From Sabellastarte sp. h YS-2021 (taxonomy: Eukaryota > Annelida > Polychaeta > Sabellida > Sabellidae): DNA of 64,000 nucleotides. Numbering within the stretch: position 1 is the first letter of the stretch; every line of letters begins with the position of its first letter. Of this stretch, positions 12,534 through 22,279 are shown in pieces. The stretch lies in NCBI GenBank assembly GCA_964017235.1, contig OZ024933.1, positions 8,869,962 through 8,933,961 on the forward strand, given 5' to 3'. The position numbers were made by a program, and so were the translations under genes. Below the pieces are notes generated by a model. The model saw only the letters and a program-made list of their open reading frames with translations, was not told the origin of the DNA and searched no databases.

Positions 12534-13239
12534 TGTATGTGTGCATGTGATAAAACACAGGCCATAAGTATATCCAGCTAAGTGTTACCCACTAGGCCAC
12601 AATAACAGATAATATACACATGTATAGGTTACGTACCATTTCAATAATTTCATTTCCTAAACAAATGAAAGAAATAACATTACCTGGTGAAAGATGTTAA
12701 ATGTGTCACAATAACAAATCAAATAGACCAATACCAAATTCAAAGTTTTTTTTCCTGTTCTAGAGTCATACTGCAGTATCTCTGAATTGCTACTTGCGAA
12801 TCAAACTCACACATAAGTGACGATCTGTTATTAACTCCTGAAAAAGGAGAGATACATAGGAGATATGAAACTGTTTAATAATAAATAAATTAACATTAGG
12901 ACATCATTAGATTATGACCATTCTGACAATTTGAATCATTTAACCTAATGCAGTTTTCTTTCAATTTTTAAAACCTCCTTTCTTAGCCTGATAGAGACAA
13001 GACCAAATATTTATAAAAATATTTTGTTTTTGTAGAAATAATGATGAAATAAAAAGTTGATTTAAAATATTTCTCTGAAAAATTCTGATGAAACCAAGTA
13101 AAGTTATTTGACAATGCCAACTGACTGATAACAGTATTTCTAAACAAATTTTAAAGATATACCTTTCTTGCAGAGTAGCACACATCACAAAATAAATGAT
13201 TGTGGGGAATATTTAAAATATTAATATTTTTTCTTGCAG

Positions 13240-13375
13240 AAAAGCTTATGAGATCGAGGAATGGATTGCGGTGATTCACAGAATTCTCAATATCATTGGA
13301 ATTGAACAAAAGTCATTGAGTCTGCCCAAAGTCCAGAAACTGCACAGGGAACACAAGAGACTGGAGACGAATCTG
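13240..13375 (+). CDS. Alpha-spectrin-like gene, exon 3
   Basis: The acceptor is 'ttcttgcag' and the exon enters in phase 2 and leaves in phase 0. It encodes helix A with the conserved Trp (EIEEWIAVI), then helix B containing QKLHREHKRLETNL. The chosen donor is GTTACA at 13376, weaker than consensus. It is chosen because joining to exon 4 then gives LETNL-EALEDFGQLLL, matching the alpha-spectrin helix B pattern in which FGQQLL follows. Reading on into the intron would lose the repeat pattern. Confidence 0.75.
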
Positions 13376-16114
13376 GTTACACTCAAGTTGTGTAGTGTCC
13401 TCAAGTTAACATATCCCTACCTTTTATTCACCTTCCTTGACCTTGATCCCTACCCTTTGTCCCGGGGGTAGGGAGTTCTGCACTGGGATTGATGTGGGTC
13501 TTGGAGTTTCAGCGATACGCTGGCCCAGGCTGAGATTTTACCAAAAGAATTTTGACTATTGACCAACTATGACTAAGTGCCACACTGAGTAACTTACAGT
13601 ATATAATATGGTAGCATATGTATTATTATGGTGTAAATTATTTTATGTATGTAGTTGTCTTATTGTAAACCTTTTTGTCTGCCTTTTGACTGGAGCTTTA
13701 GTGGATGGTTGCTTTGAAATTTCCTCCATTTATTCTGAAAATGTTAAATGTTTTACTAATATGTAATAAAAAACCTCAAAATTACCTTTATTTGTCTTCT
13801 GTGTGTATGTTCTAGCTCCTGGCTCAATTATCACATTGTGTAGACTTAACCCTACTTTGGGGTTTAACCTATTACCTTCACCAGTTAGAACTGTTATAGT
13901 GCCAATCTCACTTTGAGCTTACAATTGACCTTTCGACCTTTCATCCTGGAGACAGAAAACTGGCAGTATTTCCTTAGTGGAAGCCAACATATGATCTCAT
14001 GGAAACATGTCTCCATTATCATCTGACAAACTGGTCAAGAATGTGTCAGCAGCTGTAGCATTGAGTAGAAAGACTGAAATACATCAGGTAATGAAGACTA
14101 ATGACTTATCTTACCAGACATTCAAATTTCAGTAGCGAAAGCTCTCTCAGAATCTGTTTTTCTATCTATACTGCTTGGTGCCGCATTATTCCACACAACT
14201 TTGCACAAACAGGAAGTTGAGATATTTATTAACTTTTGGTTGTCATCAGTAAAACTCGTTGACTTTTGCATGCCAAATTTGGAAATTGTAATGACGATAG
14301 AAATATATTATATATCCTTGGAGATTTATGTATGCAAATTGTCCAAATTTCCGGAATTGATTTTTAGTAGAAAATCTATAAACCATTCTAAATTGTTTAT
14401 TATTTTGATTTTATGTCAGTAAAATATATTCATAACATGCGCTTGTGTCAATACATAGTCTAATTCAAATAAGACCACAATTAAAGCAAGGAAAAGGGTA
14501 TTTCTCTCCCATTTGTACAAAAGTTACGGCTGTTAAGCAGGAATAGTTCTAAAGTGTATTTGATAGCAGCTGCAAGTCTAGCAATGGAAGCAATAGAAGA
14601 TGTTTAATTTACAATCCTGCCGCTCAGTTATTATTGTCGATCTATGTTGCCCTGTATGTTTTTATGTGTGTATTGTATTGTTTTTACCCTGTGGTAAAAT
14701 TTATTAAGTTGTGACAGACACTGAACTTTTGTAAATCTTAAACTAGGTGATATTATAGCTGGGGTGAATGATAAATTTTGCTTTCAAGATTTTTCATTCT
14801 CTCTAGTAAGTGATAATACTTGATTTAGTGGCTTCTTTCCACCAACTGACACAGTTCACTAAAATCAATTTTAAAGTACCCCTAAATTTTTATTACCTTG
14901 AAGAAAAATATGACGATGACGATATTACTTATAATTTAATAGCAATAATAGTTATAAGGAGTATTTGTAAATCATCCAACTTGACATATGCATCCCTAAG
15001 GCACTGAGTTACACGAGGAAATAGTCCAATTGCCAGAAAGAGTCTGTGTCCATGTTGGCATCCCATGGCTGAACATTGTATACAAGAAAAATAGAACATG
15101 ACTGCTCAGCCTCCAAATGGTTTGACACAAGGCATTCTGAACTCTCTGGAGTCTGCTGATGATCATCTTTGTTATCTTATACAGTAATAAATTAAAGTAG
15201 TCTAGGCTACTGCTGTTCATAGCATTACAGATCACTGCACTTTCTCTAGTGTAAGATACCTACCAATTCTCTGTAGTTGTTTGAAATGGTAGTAGCACAC
15301 ATAAAACATTACACAACCATTTTGGCCTAAGTAAATATTGATAGAATTAACAGGAGAACTTTGAGGGGAGAGCCCAGTGAAGACTTTGCAAAAGTTTTGT
15401 GCCCCGCATTAAATGAATGATTGCATTGCCTTCTATAGTAACATAACTAAAAAAAATGAAACAGAATCAAGGATATTGATCTGTTTATGTTATTCCTTGC
15501 AATAGTCCTGATGCTACCTGAAAATTTCATAATGATCCGTGCAGTAGTTTTGAGTTATGTTATAATCAAATAAACAAACTTACAAACAAGCAAACAGAAC
15601 AAATAATATATTTTGCTTAAATTTTCTAAGTAATAAGGACTATGTAAAATTTGTGTCTGGTATTTGTTTGGTATGTTTGGAATAATATCAATATTTATAT
15701 ATATGAACATTATTTTACTATACAAAGACTTTTTTAGCACATAAATATTCAATGTAAGATGTGTGGATATTTTTAAAGTTACAGAAAAAGGTTCACTTTA
15801 GGTCAAGTTTACAAGTATATTGTTCTAAATACTGATATCAAACAAGAAAAGTGTACTCTCTTTCTGATTATATTTTCACAGTTAGTTTACTACTGTATCA
15901 TTCAATTCAACACTTAAGGTACCAAGGTTGATTTAATGGAATGCTTCCGATTCAGGATGGCCCACAAAATAATTATCCAAATTCATCATTTTATGCAGAA
16001 AGACTAATATTTTTAATATGTTATATGCGCAATCTGAGACCTATTTTTGCATATGTTGCATACTCTTATTATCGAGAATTGTCTTTTTTCTATGGACTAT
16101 ATTTCATGTTTTAG
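13376..16114. other. Intron 3, with a LINE scrap
   Basis: Mostly featureless. A short minus-strand stretch (about 15114-15235) reads SSSLDYFNLLLY...LQRVQNALC, the conserved region C-terminal to the reverse transcriptase core of CR1/L2-type LINEs. The same stretch occurs in the LINE at 45.6-47.5 kb. It is an old, short remnant. Confidence 0.6.
15114..15235 (-). mobile_element. LINE remnant (CR1/L2-like, RT C-terminal part)
   Basis: The motifs SLDYFN-LLY and RVQNALC align with SRLDYCN-LLY and KIQNALC in the longer LINE at 45.9-47.5 kb. Only about 40 residues remain. Confidence 0.65.
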
Positions 16115-16227
16115 GAGGCATTGGAGGACTTCGGTCAACTGCTATTGAAACGTATTCACTGTGCAAGTGACAAGGTCAGCAGCAATTTGAAACTTGAAGT
16201 TGTAGATAAATGGGAGGCATTCAAACA
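16115..16227 (+). CDS. Alpha-spectrin-like gene, exon 4
   Basis: The acceptor is 'catgttttag', the donor is GTGAGT, phase 0 to 2. It encodes EALEDFGQLLLKR, then a CAS turn and helix C with DKWEAFKQ. The order FGQ-LL, then AS, then a helix with W matches the alpha-spectrin repeat I recall containing FEQFGQQLLAHGHYAS. The next exon in phase is 21.7 kb downstream. The intervening intron carries the Polinton-like, DIRS-like and LINE insertions. Confidence 0.8.
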
Positions 16228-17606
16228 GTGAGTACTGTAATACCACCATTCATATACAAAAGCAGCAATGCCCAAATCAAACTACTGGTGATTTTTTACA
16301 GTGGCTAGTTTTGCCAGGAAAAATAGCTACAATCCGAGCCACATTACCTACTAAAGAGAAGTAGAAATAAGCAAATAGGGCTCTGCCATGGTTGAAGAGA
16401 GTAAAGGTACCAAAAGATTCTGTGTAAATACATGACGGTAACTGCAAAATATCTGTCCACTCAATACACCAAAATAGACAGAATAATACAGAATTTGAAG
16501 ATGAGATTACTGTACAACCTTTAGCTACATGAATCAACATGATACAAATGGTGTAGGCTCATATTTTGAACAGTTCAAAACTTCCGCATGTGAACATGTG
16601 GCCCAAAAAGAAGAAATGTAAAAATTTACAAATGGGACAATTATGTGGTACTGCATCATGGAATGTGAAGTTATATAAAATGACTATACACAGAATATAT
16701 AGCCAGTAGTGTAACTGGGGAATAAGGTAGCATAAGGTTTTATCCATGTTTGTTTTCAGTAGTTTCCACTGGGAAACAATAGCCCTAACAAATAGCAGTT
16801 GTTGAGCATATGCACAGACTCCATCATTAAATCGACGTAAAGAGAGAAAACACCCGTTATTTTTAATTTCCACTATCACAGCACAAAGCAGTTTAGGTCA
16901 GGTAAGCAAGACCTAAAAATAGCATGCAAATTATGCCAAGATATTTTCACTTAGACATAACACACTAACATGTCACCTTAAACACACTAGCATACTGCAA
17001 ATGAAATTTTCGAATGAATCTCACGTTGTCTTTTTCTTTCAAAATAATAGTTTCAACATATGAACATAATATATTTGTACCAATTGTTTAAGTGACAACC
17101 ATTGGTGTCTCACTTGATACACAAACTCCTGACTGTTTATTAAGCTGCATGGACATAACTCTCACAGTCACTATAATCTAAAATATTTTGGAACCTTTCC
17201 AAACTGAATATAATATAAATCTCAGATTTATCTTCGCCCCTTGGAAAACTTAACCTAAAACAATTGAAAATATAAAACAAAAGTATGTAATTAAAAATTA
17301 ACAAATACAAATACCAGAACTTGTAATGGTGAAGAATTTAAGTGAAACTAATTAATTATTAATATTCTTTAATTTTCAAAAGATAGGGGCAAAGTGCCTC
17401 AGTAAATTAACTCACATCGGACTTAACAGTAGAAATCAATAATGACATAGCACACCGCCTCTAATAATAACCTCAACCAATCCCTGCATCTTTGAGATAG
17501 ATATTTAATATGTTTGAAATATAATTGTGTGATTGAAACAGTAAATTTAATAGAATGGACTATGAACAATAAAATATGTCCAGAACTATTTCCAGTGTGT
17601 TCATTG
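16228..17606. other. Start of the 21.7 kb intron 4
   Basis: AT-rich intronic sequence with no exon-like stretch and no repeat with clear ends. The minus-strand frames of 60-106 codons here lack recognisable motifs. Confidence 0.45.
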
Positions 17607-17612
17607 TCAATC
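17607..17612 (+). repeat. 6-bp target-site duplication of Polinton-like element, left
   Basis: TCAATC immediately precedes the left terminal repeat and is repeated at 24648-24653. A 6-bp duplication is the family's usual size. Confidence 0.88.
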
Positions 17613-19939
17613 AGTAGTATAGGAGTTACTATGGTCACGCAAGGGGGATTGTAGTCACACAATCTACGTGGTCCCTGTGGGGGGGTTGTATAGATTTTTG
17701 TGACCAGCAGTCACGGCCCATCTGTGTGAGGAGGGGGATATGGGGGAGTTGGGGGGTTTACTTAATGCAGGGTGTTAATTATCTGTGAAAATTAGGTTGA
17801 AATGGAATACATTTATTGGAAGGAAGTACATAAAATATTCATAGCATCACCAACAAATAAGGGGCATGTAAAGCTACATGAAGGCAAATAAAATCATGCC
17901 AAACAGCTAAAGTAAAATAAAACCAGCAAACATCCAAGGACCTTTAAAAACTAGTAAACAACTTTGGAATGTTTAAGCATCTACATATTTATAGCAACAA
18001 ATAAGGGACATTTAAAACTACAAATTATCATAAATATGAAACATCCAAAAAAGTTAAGACATTTAATCCCATACAAATTTGTAAGGACATTTAAAAACGA
18101 AATAGTCATGAAAGGTAAAATGATTATATGGTCCATTAACCGCTGAATGACTCTAGTCTTTGCTACTTTTCATATTTTCAAAAATAAAAGCATCATAAAA
18201 ATTCCTGGATTTCCATTGGGGTGACTATAATTCCAGCAATCCGATTGGCGTGACTATAAATCGGCGTCAGGGGTTATTTAAACATCTACAAATTAAAGCT
18301 AACCAAAAAACTACACACAAGTAATGGTCAAGCTTTTTTCCCACAATTTTTCCCCAGTTAAAGGGACCCAGTTTCACATTGGCACAGCAGCCTTTCATTA
18401 GACGCAACATATAATTCAAACCCAATCCCTTTAATTTAAACCAACCCCTGTACATTATTACCTTTATTTTTAAGTAATTACCTTATTTTAAAGTTTTCTC
18501 GGCGACTGTTATTCAATAGTACTGGAATAAGTAAGAATCCCTCTAATATACCAAAGTCCCAAAAATTTAAATATCATATACTAGAGTCCAATGGAAAGGC
18601 TATTATCCCCTATCATTTGAAAAGCATGTGACTATTCTCACAGATGGTCATTCCACAATACAAAATGGGTTTAATGATCTGGAAAAAAGTGTGGGGTAAT
18701 AAATGTATAATTTTCAAATGCTCATAACTTTTTGAGGAATAGTCCGATTTTAAAAATTAAAAAAGCGTCTTAATCAGTGAGTCCAGACGAACGTGATGAT
18801 ATGAAATACGCTCCTGTTAAACCATTGATAAAAATTTGAAAAAAATATTCATTAATTATGTTAAGAGACACATAATTTGCATTTTTTAAACGACCCCAAC
18901 TCTGCGAGGGATAGTCGGATTTTAAAAATTCGAAAAGCATCTTAATCAGTGAGTCCCGGCGAACGTTTTGATATCAAACTTAATCTTATATGAGAAATAA
19001 CGGGAAATTTTAACTATACCAAAGCGTTCATTATGATATAACACAATGTGCGCACATTTAACGCATGTGACCCTCACAATCCGCATATGTAACACATGTA
19101 ACACAATGTGCACCGCACATGTAACACAATGTGCACCGCACATGTAACACAATGTGCGCACATTTAACACATGTGACCCTCACAAACCACACATGTAACA
19201 CAATGTGCACCGCACATGTAACACAATGTGCGCACATGTAACGCATGTGACCCTCACAAACCGCACATGTAACACAATGTGCACCGCACATGTAACACAA
19301 TGTGCACACATGTAACACAATGTGCGCACATGTGACCCTCACAAACCGCACATGTAACACAATGTGCATCGCACATGTAACACAATGTGCGCACATGTGA
19401 CCCACACAAACCGCACATGTAACTCAATGTGCACCGCACAAACTGCACGTTTAACACAATGTGCGCACATGTAACGCATGTAACACAATCTGCACCGCAC
19501 ACGTAACATAATGTGCACCGCACATGAGGCTCATCAAACGTAATCCATCTCAGGGTTTCCTGGTCCCCCCTTCTTTTTGATAATCGGAAGGTATTATTCG
19601 CTCAAAGACGAGGGTATCGCCTCGGGACCCCAACCGAGGCTCATTGTTGCCAGGATTCTACGACTTTACCGTCTTTTAAGACTCTCACGTTTATTAGGTT
19701 GTTACCGAATCTGGGTTCCCCGTATTGTAAAGCCGCCATGGGGTACTCTGGTATTTGCGTAGTTCTTCTTGCTCGGCAGTTTTTTCCAAGTATTCGATCC
19801 TATAAGTATACTTTGCGATACTGGGGTTATTTCTTACATGCTCCATTATTTTGTTTTTATTTATTTAATTTTTAAACTTTTTTTATATTTTTTATTCATT
19901 AAAAATTCGGATGTTCGATAAAATCGACGCAGTAACTGC
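17613..19939 (+). repeat. Left terminal inverted repeat (about 2,327 bp)
   Basis: Reverse complement of 22280-24647. In the outer 280 bp I count one mismatch. It contains a G-rich outer stretch (17660-17760), a tandem array (about 19035-19525) and short outward-facing ORFs at 19694-19846 and 19641-19739 (minus strand) that are duplicated in the other arm. It ends within 15 bp of the stop codon of the basic-protein gene. The inner edge supplies a possible AATAAA poly(A) signal for that gene. Confidence 0.9.
19035..19525. repeat. Tandem array in left arm
   Basis: Irregular short units built from CACATGTAACACAATGTG, with variants separated by 'gaccctcacaaaccg'. The units contain the self-complementary words ACATGT and TGTGCGCACA. 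Open frames crossing the array are repeat translations, not genes. Confidence 0.85.
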
Positions 19940-19953
19940 CTTATTTTACTCCA

Positions 19954-20247
19954 TCACGAAAATATATCCGTTCGCACCGTCCTTCGACCTCTTGTAGACT
20001 TTTTAACTCTCCTGACTGATGTATTTTTACTCCCGGACTTTTTAGTTACATAGTTATTACCGGTCTTCTTTTTCTTCACCGTTTTTCTTATACTTTTCTT
20101 CTTTTTTTCCGTCGGTTTTCCTATTCCTTTTTTCTGAGCCTGTTTTTCTATGGCTCTCTTCCTTTTGACCAACATTTCAGCCATTTCGGTTTGCTGTTGT
20201 ACGGGACTGATTAATTTAAACGGATAGTATCCCTTTGGTATCCACAT
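19954..20247 (-). CDS. Small, very basic protein of the Polinton-like element
   Basis: 97 codons, reading away from the ATPase gene and ending 15 bp before the left arm. The N-terminus (MWIPKGYYPFKL) is hydrophobic and aromatic; the remainder is dominated by Lys, Arg, Thr and Ser runs such as KKKKSIRKTVKKKK. Highly basic small proteins in DNA viruses and related elements often condense DNA (adenoviral core proteins are the known example). That role here is inference from composition only. No homologue is recognised with certainty. Confidence 0.65.
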   Translation of the reverse strand: MWIPKGYYPFKLISPVQQQTEMAEMLVKRKRAIEKQAQKKGIGKPTEKKKKSIRKTVKKKKTGNNYVTKKSGSKNTSVRRVKKSTRGRRTVRTDIFS

Positions 20248-20601
20248 ATTTTTTCCTTAGATACAAGATACACTCTATATGGCTCAGTTAGTAAGGTTTA
20301 AAGTTTTTGATTGAGAATATTCAATCTTATACTACGCACCTTGGATTTGTTTATTTCTACGGTCTTTTATAAACTTTTCAAATATTTTTGAGCCACCTAG
20401 CCACTTGCTTTCATTAAGGTACAAAAGTTGAGGCTATGGTTTGGCTAAGGCCTTTTACAAAGCCGGGTATTTAGGTCAAATACATTGTTTGTTGGGTAAT
20501 AAATTTAACTAAAAATCCTATGCATCGAGTGGGCAAATTTATAAAAGATGGCAGTTACATTTAGATGAAGATGTTTTATTCCTAGACACTGAAGAGTCAC
20601 C
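20248..20601. promoter_or_regulatory. Divergent intergenic region of the Polinton-like element
   Basis: A 354-bp gap between the two start codons. Because the genes point away from each other, both promoters should lie here. Candidate A/T-rich TATA-like stretches occur on both sides (around 20270 and 20515), but none is decisive. Confidence 0.45.
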
Positions 20602-22278
20602 ATGAATAAAACATGCGAAAAGTGCTCAAAGGGTTTTGCTACACCTTATTCATTCAGGAGACATATGTTTACACAGCACAAAAGGGGTGCAATGTCGGGT
20701 TGGAATGAGAAAAGAATTGTAAATCCATCGTCGGCTGATCTTGCACACGCAATGCCAAATGTTACACGCGTCTCAAATATAAACCCTAATGTGGCACACA
20801 TAGCACCCGATGTCACACACGTGCCCATTGTAACACCCGAGACACCGCAAGAAAAGTTTTTATCATCCGAAGCATTACACGGATTGAGACAAATTTATCT
20901 TCCGCGTTTGAAAGTATCGTCAAAACAGGAGAATGCCTTTGTGTTTAGGCACCCATTTACAATGTTATTGGCAGGACCGACCTCTTGCGGAAAAACAACC
21001 TGGATGAAACATTTACTGCAACAGGCTGAATCAATGATAACACCTCCTCCTGAAAAGATCTTATGGTTTTACAAAAGATGGCAGCCTGCTTACATTGATT
21101 TACAAGACACTGTTCCTCATATAGAATTCGTGCAGGGTATCGAACAGCGGACTCCTGATGGTCAGCCTACCTTGTACATTTACGATGACCTTATGAAAGA
21201 TACCACAAAAAATGTAGACGTATGCGAAATGTATACCGAAGGCTCTCACCATTGTAACTTGAGCGTCATTTGCTTGCTACAAAATTTGTACCACCATGGC
21301 AAAGAAAACAGAACCATAAACTTAAATACGCAATATATTGTACTTTTTAAAAATCCGCGCGACCAGCAACAGGTGGCGCATTTGGCAAGGCAGATGTACC
21401 CGAATAATTCTCAGTCGTTTTTAGATGCATTTCATTATGCTACCAAGGAGCCCTACGGCTATTTACTAGTTGACCTCAAACAAGATACAGCCGATGAAGA
21501 CAGGCTTAGGACTAATATTATAAAAGGGGTTGGAAAGCGTAAGATGCATCACTTAACATCTGACAGTCAGCAGGGAAACAGTGTGAAAAAGAGAGTTGAA
21601 GATATATATAAAATGGATAAAAGCCAATGGTCTTGCATCGATTGCGGTATTATTTTTGCATCTACAATGGACCTACAGAAACACGTCAAAAGAGGGTGTC
21701 CCGAAAATGATGAGCCCCCTATGAAAAGACTGTGCGATGAAAATACAGATGAACCCGATGAATCTGGATGGGATAACATAGTGCAAAGAGTGTATAGAAA
21801 GTACGATGACCAATACTCAGAAAAGGTTGAATCCTACGAGAAAGAGGGTTATTCCGAAGTAGAATCGAGACAAAAGGCCACAGAAGACTTATTTTGGAAG
21901 TATAGAAAGGGTATTATGAAAAGTTATGCCGATATTTTGACAACTGTGCATCATTTGAAAAGGAGTACGATACAGCAGGAAGTGATGGAAGAGATCCAGA
22001 CCTTAATGAATGAAAAACATTACAGATTCGTCCAGGCTTTGAAAATAGTTCTTCGTCGAAACTCATCTTTGTTCGATGAACTTATTGACAGCGAAGAAGA
22101 AAACGATGATGATAGTACAGATGATGAATCCGATTCGCATACAGAGGAAGAAAGCTCTGAAACGGATGGGGAATCCGATCAGCATGCACAGGATGACAGC
22201 TATGAAACGGATGGGGAATCCGATACGCATGCACAGGATGAAAGCTCTGTAGAAAGTTACAAGACCCCTTACAATTAG
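20602..22278 (+). CDS. Packaging-type ATPase with two zinc fingers (Polinton-like element)
   Basis: 558 codons. A C2H2 finger lies at the N-terminus (Cys5, Cys8, His21, His26). A P-loop ATPase domain follows, with Walker A GPTSCGKTTW at residues 125-134 preceded by hydrophobic MLLA, and a Walker B-like TLYIYDDL near 190-197. A second finger of C2HC form lies at Cys345, Cys348, His361 and Cys366. The C-terminal 50 residues are very acidic with a twice-repeated TDGESD-x-HAQD unit. The ATPase layout fits the FtsK/HerA A32-like group that pumps DNA into capsids in Polintons and large DNA viruses. The flanking fingers suggest DNA or terminus recognition. The stop lies directly at the right arm, with AATAAA about 45 bp beyond it. 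Confidence 0.75.
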   Translation: MNKTCEKCSKGFATPYSFRRHMFTQHKRGAMSGWNEKRIVNPSSADLAHAMPNVTRVSNINPNVAHIAPDVTHVPIVTPETPQEKFLSSEALHGLRQIYLPRLKVSSKQENAFVFRHPFTMLLAGPTSCGKTTWMKHLLQQAESMITPPPEKILWFYKRWQPAYIDLQDTVPHIEFVQGIEQRTPDGQPTLYIYDDLMKDTTKNVDVCEMYTEGSHHCNLSVICLLQNLYHHGKENRTINLNTQYIVLFKNPRDQQQVAHLARQMYPNNSQSFLDAFHYATKEPYGYLLVDLKQDTADEDRLRTNIIKGVGKRKMHHLTSDSQQGNSVKKRVEDIYKMDKSQWSCIDCGIIFASTMDLQKHVKRGCPENDEPPMKRLCDENTDEPDESGWDNIVQRVYRKYDDQYSEKVESYEKEGYSEVESRQKATEDLFWKYRKGIMKSYADILTTVHHLKRSTIQQEVMEEIQTLMNEKHYRFVQALKIVLRRNSSLFDELIDSEEENDDDSTDDESDSHTEEESSETDGESDQHAQDDSYETDGESDTHAQDESSVESYKTPYN

Positions 22279-22279
22279 A

